NCBI GenBank assembly: GCA_012295275.1
Contig: CM022670.1
Location: 17,102,698 to 17,166,697 of the forward strand
Source: Chrysomallon squamiferum
Taxonomy: Eukaryota; Mollusca; Gastropoda; Neomphalida; Peltospiridae
Length of the DNA stretch: 64,000 bases
Direction of reading: 5' to 3'
Part shown: one piece after another, positions 26,230 through 37,791 of the stretch
Numbering within the stretch: position 1 is the first letter of the stretch
How the letters are laid out: each line of letters opens with the position of its first letter
Notes under the pieces: model-generated
Databases searched by the model: none
Told to the model about the DNA's origin: nothing
Seen by the model: only the letters and a program-made list of their open reading frames with translations
Made by a program: the position numbers and the translations under genes

Positions 26230-26565
26230 TGTTTAGAAATGTTTTCACCTGGTATCGGTCCAGCCCCTCTCATCCTTTCCGTCAGTCATACACGAGAGCG
26301 TTGCTTATCATTTCATTCCATTCCACTCACAGCCGTCCATCACTCAGACGACGCGGGACTTTACAGCCAGTGGGCGTGACTTATCATCAAGTGGGCGTGT
26401 CTGAGAAGTAACTTTTTAACATTTTAGTGTCATGTCTTGTTACAGAGGAGTGAGTGTTTAATGCCAGGCGGATGGGTAAAGACTGTGATAGGATTTGGTA
26501 TATCTGGTTTGGTGTTTATTGCAGCATTGCAGGATTAGCTTAGCGTCTGAAGAGATCTACAAGAG
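26230..26565 (+). promoter_or_regulatory. Candidate promoter and untranslated first exon of protocadherin B
   Basis: A less AT-rich, CpG-containing block. It has two GTGGGCGTG boxes (26370-26378 and 26391-26399, start to start 21 bp), which on the other strand read CACGCCCAC, the core bound by KLF/Sp-type zinc fingers. It ends in a strong donor, acaagag|gtgagt, at 26566. Joining this to the acceptor at 32312 would remove a 5.7-kb intron. No TATA box is obvious. The exon start cannot be placed from sequence. Confidence 0.4.
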
Positions 26566-26827
26566 GTGAGTGCAGGACTAGTTTGATTAGCAAAGTAGGT
26601 AGAAAATCGGATTAGTGCATGTATTAATCAGTTGTCTGCGATCAAATCGTGTTTATAGATGTTTAAATTTTAAATGAAAGTGAAATTTTAAGTTAGAATT
26701 TTTATTAGATTGTTTGTACTTTTTAAATAAAAGACAGTTGTTGTTACTGAAAAGGTAGAAAAAGGAGAAATTGTTTTGTAATTTATGGATATATTTATTT
26801 ATAAAGGTTAGCATTTAACACCCACCC

Positions 26828-26862
<35 letters not shown>

Positions 26863-28451
26863 CACATACACACACAGTAATAATGATTGTTCAACAACAA
26901 CAAGAACATGAACAAGAAGAAAAGTAATAATAATATTTATACTAGTAATAGTACACTGACTAGTATTCTATTATAACTTAGTTAGCTTTTTCATACTTCA
27001 TTTTATCATGTTTTTCTTTCCATTCACACAAATGTCCTGTTTTTTTACCACTTCATAAAATTATCACTGTTTCATAAAGTTATATTTCTGTTCTCAATGG
27101 TGTAAATATATTTATTGCTCAGAGAAAGAAATTTATTTATAAAATTTTGTTTTAAATATATATATATATAATTTTTATATAGAAAAAGTAAATAAAAAGA
27201 AAAAATTCTGTTTTTAAAACATTAAGTTTGTTTTGATAAATTGATAAACACTATCAATTTCTTTTAACACCTAAAAGTTTTTAGTTTTTTTCTCTTATTC
27301 TTGTTACAAGCAATTGTGCTAAAGTTGAACTGAGTGCTTTGTTGTTTAAAAATAAACTTTTGTTTTGAAAAACAACAACAAAAAAACAGTAGTGTGATTG
27401 TTATAGAGTTTCTAATTAACACTTCTGCAAATTGTCCGTAATGTAAACATAAACAAGTAAACAAACATGTTTACCAGACAAACAAGCTACTTATTCTGAC
27501 ATGTACAGTAAACATTGTGAAAACAGAAATTGAAAACCATTTGTTTGACAATTCTTAAAAAACCCAGTACAAACCAAATTAGAGAGAAAATATAGCTATT
27601 ATGTATATTTTAATTACATTTCTGAATTATCTACTATAGTTCCTGCTATTTATCAATAGACTGATTGTTATTTCAAGATAGTGAAAATAATAAAAAGATA
27701 AAAGTATCTTTAATGAAATAAAACTAACCACAAATCTATTTTTATAATGTAATAAATAACTATATAGATGTGTGTGTGTGTGTGTGTGTTTAAAGAATTG
27801 ATTTAATTTATAAATTGTTTATTCATTGAATCAACAAAATGAAAAAAGTGAGTAAGATTCAGTAAATAAAATATTGTTTCTTAGTAATATGAAATATAAG
27901 TCTGAATTTTTTTAAATATATTTTTTAATCTTTATTTCTCATTTCTTTTTTCTTTTCTTCAAGATTAAATAGACTTTCAGAAAAAAATATACAAACAAAT
28001 TCTCCCTTAATAACCATTTTTAAATGTTAGCAATAAATAATTTAACCCACACATAAAAAAACAAAAAACCCATAAAAATTTTATAATTGCTTTTTAAACA
28101 ATTTTTTTCAACCATTTTGTTTTGTTCTAGTTAGAATAATAATAAAAAATAATAATAATTATGTTGTGTATATAAATTATTTTTGACTAACACACAATAT
28201 ATGTATGAAAGTGAAACACAAACTTTAATAAATTAACAGAAACATTTTAAATAATTTTTAACTCTGGGAATTGAAACTTTTTTGAAGAAATTATATCACT
28301 GAAACCAATATAAATTCAAGGAATTTAGAAATTATTAAACAAGTTAAAACAAAATCCTCAGTCTGTTAATAAAAAATTATATTATTTTTATTTATTTTTT
28401 TATTTCTTAATAAGAGATTTAAAAATCAGAAATTAATTTAAAAATCAGTAG

Positions 28452-28670
28452 ATTGAAGGATTTACTAAATTTCTTTTATTTATGGATGTTATGAATACAA
28501 AATTAACAACTATTTAAAAAGAATTACATACATACATATATACACACACACACACACGTTTGTATGTATATATGTATGTGTATGTATATATATGTATGTA
28601 TGTATGTGTGTATGTTAATTTTGTATTCATAACAGGCATAAAATAAAATAAATTTAGCAAATCCTTCAAT
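28452..28670. mobile_element. Foldback (hairpin) element, MITE-like
   Basis: Arms 28452-28507 and 28614-28670 are inverted repeats of 56-57 bp. The innermost 20 bases are perfect (gttatgaatacaaaattaac); the rest carry a few mismatches and a one-base gap. The 106-bp loop (CATA, CA, then TGTA runs) is itself largely self-complementary. There is no open frame and no clear target-site duplication. It could be a MITE relic or a simple-repeat hairpin. Confidence 0.6.
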
Positions 28671-29442
28671 ATATATATTAAAATTATTACAGACTATATT
28701 TAAAAATGTATATTAATGATACAATTTTTTCTCTATGTGAAAATATAAACTTTGTAATTATTTATAAAACTTATTTTATTAACACTAAAAGTGTTGAAAA
28801 TCAGTAAAGTGTTCATTCATAATTAGATTCAGTGATGTGGAAAGTTCATCACTAATTTGTGATGGAAGTGAAAGGTTGATCAGTGAGGCAGCAAAGAGAA
28901 CACTGAACAGAGAAATCCAATCAGTTCTAATTAAATATTTGTCACATCCACTTTGTGCAGTCTGTTCAGACTGTTTCTGCCAGCTGAGTCCTTAAGAAAA
29001 CAGCACCATGTGTTTTGATGTTATAAAACTGAAAACAAATTTAGTATCAGTTAATGTTTAATATTTATATAAATATTGCTTAAAAATGAGTGAATGATAA
29101 GTAAAATGAAAACCAGTTGTAAATATTACTATTTACAAAAATAATATAATAAAAATAATAATAATAAAATAATAGATATGTAATGATAATGATGATGATG
29201 ATGATGAAAATAATATGTTTGCATGTATGTATGTATATTAATGACAATGTTAATGATGATGATAATGACAATGACACTGATAATGATAATCTATGAAAAA
29301 TACTAATATTAATAATAAAAATAAAAGAATTAAGGAACTTCTAGTTTGAAAGTAAAAACTCAAAGAAGGTGTAAGATATTTCAAGACGAACGTGCTGACA
29401 CTGTAACACAAAAATCACTGGTTCTCGCTGTCCACTTTTCTC

Positions 29443-29844
29443 ATGTTAATGAGGTGGACAAAAGCTGAACATATGTCAGCTGAAAGGCAACCCCAGCCAC
29501 ACGGCAGTCCTCTCATTATCTCTTATTATAATATCTTCTTTCTGTGTCCACAAGAAACTCAACATGTCTTGGCCTCCGATGGACTGATACAGAAAAACCT
29601 CCGGTTTCTTCAGATTGGGCAAACCAGTAGAACACATGCTATCTGGATCTCTCAGCAGATTATCAGATTGTATCAGAGAGAACGGAGACTGGTAATATCA
29701 GACTGCGTTATCACAGAGGTGAATTATGGGAAGATAGAGTTACGCACTTTTGGTTTCTTTCCTTCTTTTGTTCTGCAAGAGGAGCTGAAATCTTTAGCTG
29801 AACAAAATGTTTTTGTCATTACTGTAACGTGTGACAGGTTTTAG
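29443..29844 (+). other. Unassigned open frame in a unique island
   Basis: A 133-codon frame in a non-repetitive, less AT-rich block (29360-29860). I do not recognise the peptide, and no splice sites clearly tie it to a gene. It may be a chance frame in a conserved non-coding element. Confidence 0.2.
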
Positions 29845-30539
29845 TGTCTTCTCTCTCATGGTAGTTTTCTGATTCTGTGAAGTTAAGAGTGAAACACAAA
29901 CCTGAACAACAGATCAAGAGTTAAGTTTTGAAAATCAGAATTTATAAAATAACGACTTTGTCTAAACAAATAACGTACCTTTTATGTTGTCGGATAGTGT
30001 TTATTTAATACATTTTTAAAGTTATATTGATTTTTTATTTGTGTGTATTTTTTTAATAAATTTTAAAAGTGATATTGATTTTTTATTTCTGAGATGTATT
30101 AATAGTTTTAACTTTGTTAGGCTTTTTTTTAAAGTTGCATTAGAAGATTTAACTCTGTCAGTATAGACTATTTTTTTTTTTTTTCTAATCTATATTAGGT
30201 TAACCTCCATAAGAATATAATTTTTTTTTATTAGTAGTAGATTAATATTTTTTAGGTGTTTTTTTGTGTTAGCTGATTTAACTCTGTAAGACTATTTCTG
30301 ATTTTGTATTTTTATTACAAGGTTTAATTCTATAACACTATTTTTATTTATTTATTTATTTATTTTTACTTGAAGAATGGATAACAAAATAATTTGTAAA
30401 GAAACAATTTTTCTGCTTGGATACTCTCCTGGTCTTTTTTTATTTGTTTATTTTTTTTTAAAAAGTTTTCGTAAACCTGATAAAAGAGTGGTTCTTCTTC
30501 ATGCTTCATTTAAGTGATGACAACAAAGTGGACACATTT

Positions 30540-30900
30540 ATAGCTTGTTTGTATCAGCCTGTCTGAGAAAGGAGAGTGAAAAACTGAGACTAACCGACCA
30601 GTGACATCCTGCCGAGTCTGGCTAATTGAATCCTTACTGTGGCCACTGACATTGTTCCCAATCCTGAAGGATAAAGTTCTCCTCCTGAAGGCATCATTTA
30701 AAATATGCTCTGAGGTGATGTGTTGTATGGAGTAAGTGTCCTGTTAAATCTGTTATTCGAAACTGTCTTAACTGATTGGCTTCATAAACTTCCCTCTGCA
30801 AGATGAACGTCACCTGGAGACATTTGTTTGGAAATCACTGGCTTTGATTTTTACAGTTCACTCTGACACTGAAGTGTTACTGGCTCAGCTTAAAACCTGA
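30540..30900. promoter_or_regulatory. Unique island in the leader intron
   Basis: High-complexity stretch with no repeats or long frame, embedded in AT-rich DNA. Possible regulatory sequence by composition only. Confidence 0.2.
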
Positions 30901-31799
30901 TCACCTAGAAAATGGCTTTTTAATCCATTCAAGTGAGAGTTTTAAATGACTTGCGTAAATTCTTGCTAAAACGAATTTTAGAAATCCTGTTATTATAAAC
31001 ACATTTATTATCATCATCTTTATTAACTTTTTTTTTTAAATAAAAGATTTGGTAAAACAAATTTTAGAAATTCCTTAAAATATACATTTATTATTATCAC
31101 CTTTTTAATATTTATTAAGAACAAATTAGAAATTTAAAAAAAAAAAAAATAAATAAATAGAAAAAATCACCCATAAAAAGTTCATTATTCTTGTTCACTG
31201 TCATTCTTTAATTATGTTTCTCATCATTTGATTTTCACAGCAAAAGAAACTTTACAGAAAAAATATAAAAATCTTTAAAAGCTCAGTAACATCACTCTTA
31301 CTTTACATAAATATATTACTATAAAATTTATAATCATAATTTCTGTGTCATCCAGAGACTGGTTTTGTAAGTAAAAGCGTACTAACACTTTGTCTGTTCA
31401 TAACATTATTTTGAAAGCTTTAATGTTAATATTATTCAAACATGAAAGCTTGAAGGGGACTGTGTGTGATATAATGATTAAACTCGACTGTTAACACTGC
31501 TCTCTGTGTACACAGAGTAACATTAGTGTCTGGGCTAGGACAAGGACAGGGGGGAGCTAAAATGAAAAGTAAATAAAGACTTTCCCCTCTAAGTCACAAC
31601 TGTTTGCTAAGCCGGCAAAATGGCTTCTTAATATTTTACAAACATAACACCAAGATGGCTGTCAGCTTCTGGAATTGTGTTTGACTGACTCATTTATTTT
31701 CTCTCTCTCTCTGCCTGTCTAATATTTCACACTCACACACAGGTGGAAATAAGTCTGTTGTGTGAGCTTTATTAAAGGTATTTTTAATAAATTTTTTAG

Positions 31800-32190
31800 T
31801 ATATATCATAGAAAATAGTTTAGATTAAAAATATAAAGTTTAAAAAATTAAAAATAACTTTGTATTAAAGTCTAAAATGTTTTTATTGAAGTTATTTATA
31901 AGTTTACAAATTAGTATAGTATATTTACATCACAGAAAATAGTTTAGATTATAAATAAAAATTAAATAAAAAATAACATTGATTAATTATGCTGATGAAT
32001 GTAAAATGTTTTTAATAGAAATATTTACAAGTTTTCAAATTTATGCAGAAAATAACTTAGATTATAAATAAAACAAAACTTAAATTGAAATATATCCTGC
32101 ATTAAAGATACTCACAAATGCAAAACGTTTTTAATGGAAACAGTTTTTATGGAGATTTTAATAAGTTTACTAATTAGTATTACTGCGTAT
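31800..32190. repeat. Diverged ~115-bp tandem repeat
   Basis: The motif agaaaatagtttagatta recurs near 31810, 31934 and (diverged) 32045, each followed by a related aaaatgtttttaat segment. Confidence 0.65.
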
Positions 32191-32312
32191 TTAAAATTTA
32201 AACAAAAGTTGATATTAAGAATAAAATAGCAGATCTTAGAAAGAAGAAGCAGCAAGCTGATAACAAGTAAAGTCAACACAAGATGTTTACCTCTGTTGTT
32301 CTTTGTTTGCAG

Positions 32313-32652
32313 GTCTGCGAGCCAGTCGGACGTCACTAGAAGTGTCTTCTTCTTCATTCACTCAGCGACACTCGCTCTGAGAAGTGATGGTAAAACAGAC
32401 ATGTTGCTTAAACAAGTCACTGAGTCCACGGCCAGATATTTCAGATTCTGAACACATTTCAAGGGTTTGAAATCTCTAAGACCTTTCTTGTGTCAATACA
32501 AACAGATGAACAGATACAGCATGTAGTGGTTTGTACCTAATGAGCTTTCTAATCTGAGAAAATGAATGTCAACAACTAAACTGAAAATTTAGCAGAGAAG
32601 TAAAACTACTACAGAAAACATCTTTAAGTTTTTATAATAACTTTCTGTGAAA
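32313..32652 (+). other. 5' UTR of protocadherin B with an upstream ORF
   Basis: It begins after the acceptor ctttgtttgcag (ending 32312), which resembles the Pcdh-A leader acceptor. An upstream ORF of 27 codons is at 32387-32470. Confidence 0.55.
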
Positions 32653-35297
32653 ATGGATTCAGTTCTGCTACTAGAATTTTTGACTTTGTTTGTCTTGGTA
32701 AGTGGAGAAGACGTCAGTTTGACTTATCACATATTGGAGGAACAGCCTGTGGGGACGTTTGTAGGAAATGTGGCCATAGACAGCAAACTGTACAGCACTT
32801 TCAGTCAGGATGAGCTTGACAACCTCAAGTATGCAATATTCACCCAGACAAACCACATTGCACAGAAGTTTTCTATTGACGAGACTAAAGGCACAATCAA
32901 AACAGCAGAAGTCCTGGACAGAGAAAGAGAATGCGAGTCGGAAACCCAGTGCAGTCTGAGCTTTGATGTTGGTGTGTATTTCAAACATGCTCCATCAAAT
33001 ACATACGACCTGAACAAAATCATTCGAGTACATAATATTCTAGAAGACATTAATGATAATGCGCCATATTTTCCTCAAAGTGAGGTGACTCTCAGTGTAC
33101 CAGAGTCTGTGTCAGTTGGTCATGTGCTGCTGACCAGTGGTGCCATAGACCTGGACACAGGACTAAATAACTCAGTCCAGAATTACCAGCTTCAGCCAAA
33201 CAACAGTTTCTTCGATCTCAAGGTCATAGCTAACCCTGACGGCAGTTCTGATCTAGGCATTGTAGTCAAACATCTTCTTGACAGGGAAACTAAAGATTTT
33301 TTCCAGGTGACCATAATAGCCCATGATGGAGGAGATGACGCCAAGTCTGGCACTGTGACTATTAAGATAAAAGTGAGTGATGTGAATGACAACAGACCAG
33401 TGTTCACCAGTTCTGTGTTCAACATCACCGTCTCGGAAGATATTCCCATCAAAAAACAGATATTAAAATTTTCAGCATCAGATGCAGACATCGACTTGAA
33501 TGGGAACATTTCTTTTCACTTTAGTTCAAGAACTTCAGACAAAGTGAAGAGTTTGTTCCAGATTAACGAGACTTCAGGAGGACTGTTCTGTGTGAAGAAG
33601 TTAGATTTTGAAGAAGATTCTAAATACCAGTTTCTTGTGGAGGTGAAGGACTTAGGCAGCCCATCTCTTTCCTCCCAGGCCTCTGTTACTATCAACATAG
33701 CTGATGCCAATGACAATGCACCTCAGATCATTGTTTCTCTACCAAATATGAGAAGAGAGGTTTCAGAAGATGCTGCCTTGGAAACATTCATTGTCCATGT
33801 TTCAGTTTCTGATGCAGACAGTGGCAGAAATGGTGAAGTCTTGTGCAGTATTTCAGATGACCATTTTAAGCTGGTAAAATTCTCAGATTTTAACTATTAT
33901 AAAGTTTTACTGCAGAAATATCTGGATTATGAAAAGCTGCATTTTCATAACATCACAATTGAGTGCCGGGACCAAGGTGTTAATCATCTAAGCAATTCTT
34001 CTCACTTTGTTGTCCACGTTGTTGATGTAAATGACAATGCTCCTGTGTTCAGCAGTGACAGAACAGCTGGACAGATAGCTGAAAACAACAACGTAGGGGA
34101 TGTGATCATGACTGTAGAAGCAGCTGATGCAGACAGTGAAGCAAACAGCCACATCGTCTATGAAATAGCTGATCAAAATGTTACAGAATTTTCTATAAAT
34201 CAACTTACAGGAGAAATCTCTGCTCTCACTGTGTTTGACTGTGAAGTTAAATCTTATTATGAGTTCGTTGTCAGGTCCAGGGATTCTGGATCACCACCTC
34301 TGACATCAACTGCCACTGTCACAGTGACTGTCACTGATGAGAATGACAATCCACCCAAGTTTGTTGTGTCTCACTTCCACATGAGCGTCATTGAAAACCA
34401 GCCATCTTACACTGTGATTGGAAAACTGAACGCCACAGACAGAGACTCGACTGACAGCTTCCACTTTTCATTCTTCAAATCTTCAGACATGATGAAGTAT
34501 TTTACTGTTGATTCTGTCACTGGCCTCATGAAGACCATCCAGATTCTGTCCAGCCGGGAACAGAGTGACTTTCATTTCAGTGTTGTTGTCTCGGACCCTG
34601 ACATCATTTCTTTCTATGACGTTGCTAATGTCACAGTCCATGTTGAACAGGACATCAACAAACCTCCAACAATAACCTTTCCTAACAACGACACAGTGTA
34701 TGTCCGAGTTGACCAGTCCGTCGGCAGTGTGGTCACTGTGGTCAGAGCAGAGGATGATGACCAGTCCCCTACGGCCAGTCTAACATATACCATAGACCAC
34801 GGAAACTACAACAACCTCTTTTTCATCAGTCTGACATCAGGGGAGGTGATTGTTGCAAAAGAGATGAGCTCAGACGATGTTGGAACATACAAACTGGTCA
34901 TAGCAGTTCACGATGGCGGTGTTCCAGAACACACATCACGCCCGTGTTGTATGTAGTTGTGACGATGCAGTTGGTAACGTCGCAGTTCAACCACAACGTG
35001 ATGATAGTGATAACACTTGTCTGTGTTACTACTGCAGTCAGTCTGGCCATTCTCCTGGCTATCTGTCTGATGAAGAAAGTGGACAGTGAAAAACAGAAGT
35101 GTCTGAGAGGGGGAAAAGATGGTGTAGATGCTGTCTATGCCACTGATGATGCAGAAAAAGCCCTGACAAATGAATTCATCAGTGATTTGTACAAAGAAAA
35201 ACCTCACCAGATTGACAGTGCTAACTTACAGGAAGAAAATCCACAGCTAGATGTTGATGTGATATCACCAGAAAAAAGTAATTCATCATTTTTAATG
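32653..35297 (+). CDS. Protocadherin B, coding exon 1 (one-base frameshift in EC7)
   Basis: This is the tandem paralogue of Pcdh-A, with the same plan: signal peptide (about residues 3-17), seven EC repeats and a membrane helix. The first five EC linkers are DINDN, DVNDN, DANDN, DVNDN and DENDN, and the sixth is degenerate (DINKPP). EC1 has LDRE and C-x5-C. The start is the ATG at 32653. At 34941-34943 the frame breaks: after EHTSR the original frame runs into a stop at 34954, while the frame one base over continues as VLYVVV, the membrane helix and the tail, aligning with the end of EC7 in Pcdh-A. One C missing from the CCC run would explain this. With the break ignored the exon is 882 codons, TM about 783-807. 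It ends at atg|gtaagt (donor 35298), phase 0. It is either a consensus error or an early pseudogene. Confidence 0.92.
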
Positions 35298-36833
35298 GTA
35301 AGTTGAAACCTAATTTAATAATTCAATATTATTTTTGTTCAACTGTTTTACTGAATTTGTTTTGAAAATTTAAAAAGACACAATTAGGATATATGTGTTG
35401 ATAAGAGCTATTAATATCACGATCTATACATAAACAAATAAACAATAAATAAATAACTGAAAATATCATCATCTATTTAATAAATATATTACCATCTGAA
35501 TAATATTACCATCTATTAATGTGACCTTTAAATGATAACACCATCCATTCCCAAAAAAAAAAAAATATATATAAAAAACCTTTGAATAATATCACCATCT
35601 ATTTAAAAAAAAAAATATATAAATGACCTTTGAATAAGATCAGCATCTATTTATTTTAAAAAAATGTAAAAATTGACCTCTGAAAAGCTAGTGTTTCCTG
35701 CTGACATTGCTGTTAATCTGTTAAGAGATTTGTTCTCTTGTTTGCTCTTTAAGTTAAAGAGAACGAGGAGAACACCGTGTTTGCTCAGGTCCTGACTTGC
35801 CACCACTTCTAACTTGTTTTAATTAGTTGTAAATACTAACCACACACTGCCACCAACCCACCTCTGTTCCCTGTTTGGTGAGGATTTTCCCTTCTGTTTG
35901 GGCAGAGGTAGATACAAGGGTTGTGGCATTCTTCGGCTAAAACAGACACTAGCTCTAAGTTGGTGGAGAAGACAAACATTGCGGAGTCACCACAGATCAT
36001 CTTCGTCCTTGGCTACAAAGATAAAATCTCATACAAGACATCCGCAAACTAACATAATCCCTAAAGTGTGAAGCAATTTTTTTTTTGTATAATGTGTTTA
36101 GTGTTTTTCACTTTGATCTCCTCGTCTGCTTCATCCACACATGTTTATATTTCTGATTTTTTTCATTCTTCGACAACAGTGTGATTCTTAAAATGATTGC
36201 TCAAGTTATAACAGTGTTGCTCTGTTTGCTGCTTTCAGAAACAAATTCGGGGAATTTCTGCTTGTAGTTCAGTTGCAACAAGTTGTATTTAATGATGTGT
36301 CACTTTTCTGTCCTTCTAGAAACATCTTGGCTTTCAGGAAATGAAATATTTAATCGTAATTTTAAATTTTGATAGTTAGAAATATAAGAGAAGTGGATTT
36401 AATATTATGGTACCTGTTATTTTCATTTACAGGGATTATTTAATATTGATGTTGACATTATATGTTATTTAGTATATAGTTCATGAATAAAGATTTAATT
36501 TTGATAATTAATCAGGAAAGGAGTTAGTATCAAGATCATAAACAATTAAAAAAAATTAAGTTGTTCTCTTAAATTCTTTTCACTTGCTTAATTTTTGTTT
36601 TATTCTTTTTTATTTATTAATATCTTTCTTTCTGTTTTATTTTATTTTATTTTATTTGTTTATTTACTATCTTGATTCATAATACTAAACATTTTAAGAA
36701 TATTTTAAAAATATTTTGTAACATAATTTCCTTTTTGTTTTAACTTCTCTTCTTCACGACTCTAAACATTTTACTTTTAACATGTTTAATGTTTATTTGG
36801 TTCTTTATAAAATGTAAAACTTTCACTGTTCAG
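35298..36833 (+). other. Intron 1 of protocadherin B
   Basis: It begins gtaagttg and ends cactgttcag. The first part (35455-35690) is a diverged repeat of aatatcaccatctattta-like units. The part 35690-36060 is a unique, less AT-rich island. No exon is seen. Confidence 0.8.
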
Positions 36834-37008
36834 AATCACACAGTCCTGTCTGAGGTGAAAAGCAGCAAACTGTGCTACTCTCCGCGGAAACTCGTTCAGT
36901 TTGCCGATGAAGTCATGTGTGCGAATGTGGACACAGGGGATGATGTTCACAGTGAGACAGACAGTGGCCAGGGGGGCAGTGACATCATGGTGACACACAG
37001 TGACTCAG
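36834..37008 (+). CDS. Protocadherin B, coding exon 2 (cytoplasmic)
   Basis: The acceptor tgttcag ends at 36833 and joins in phase 0. The 58 codons include SPRKLVQFADE, an RVxF-like PP1-docking motif (KLVQF plus acids) matching the KLVHF of Pcdh-A, then ETDSGQGGSD and VTHSDS. The donor actcag|gtacat at 37009 follows HSDS in phase 1, as in the other two genes. Unlike Pcdh-A, there is only one copy of the exon end. Confidence 0.88.
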
Positions 37009-37580
37009 GTACATACACAACTACTACAACAACACAACAACCAGTTTACAAAAAAAAATACACTGACTCCATCGTTTGATTTACTACAAATTTTTGTAGT
37101 ATGCAAAACTGTTATTACTACTACTATAATTACCAGTGCTGCTAGTAATAATAATAATAATAATAATAATCTATTCACTCAATTTAAATAAATAAAAATA
37201 TATAGTAGCAGCAGCAATAGTAGTAGTAATAATAGAATCAGTAGTAATAATAAAGTTGTGATAGTAGTTACAGTAATAAAACAGTAGCAATGTTAATAAT
37301 AATGATAATAATAACAATAATAATAACATCAACAGTAGTAATTATAATAACAGTAATAGTAATAATAGAAATAGTAGCAGTAACAGCAATAATAATAATA
37401 ATAATAATAACAGTAGTAGTAATAATAATAACACTAATAACAACAATATTAAAAATATCGACAATAATTTATAACTGCTACATGGAGAAATTATTACTAT
37501 AGACTGAGTTACTGAAAACTAATTCTTTTAAATGTTACAAATCAATATGTTGCTTCAATGTAATTTTTTGTTATTTTCAG
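37009..37580 (+). other. Intron 2 of protocadherin B, trinucleotide-rich
   Basis: Most of 37120-37470 is mixed AAT/AGT/ACA trinucleotide sequence. It ends in ttattttcag. Confidence 0.8.
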
Positions 37581-37606
37581 TGGTTAGTGGTGCAAGCTAT
37601 GTGTAA
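37581..37606 (+). CDS. Protocadherin B, terminal 26-nt coding exon (C-terminus ASYV)
   Basis: After the acceptor ttattttcag, and with one base from the upstream exon, it reads V-V-S-G-A-S-Y-V-stop. It matches the Pcdh-A terminal exon in length, phase and PDZ-like end S-Y-V. If the EC7 frame is intact in life, the protein would be 948 residues, the same as minimal Pcdh-A. Confidence 0.78.
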
Positions 37607-37755
37607 TGGAGCTGAATCAGGTGAGATTACAGCTGATGTGTTTAGTAACATAAAACCATTGTGCCGGATACATTAGTGTTCACGATAATTACTCCTGCAT
37701 TCATCTTGCATTTCATTCTTTTTAGCAAATCTATTTCCATTCCTTGATGCCCTAA

Positions 37756-37791
37756 AATAAACTTTGTGATGGCTAGTAATGAGGCAATAAA
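37756..37791 (+). terminator. Candidate polyadenylation signals of protocadherin B
   Basis: AATAAA occurs at 37756-37761 and again at 37786-37791, 150-185 bases after the stop codon. In AT-rich DNA this motif is common, so support is moderate. Confidence 0.4.

Larger units (their letters stand above)
26566..32312 (+). other. Presumed leader intron of protocadherin B
   Basis: AT-rich. It holds CA repeats (26820-26878), a foldback element (28452-28670), AAT/GAT tracts (29150-29290), a unique island with an open frame (29360-29860), another unique island (30540-30900) and a diverged ~115-bp repeat (31800-32190). No protocadherin exon is seen. Its status as an intron depends on the first exon ending at 26565. 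Confidence 0.4.
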
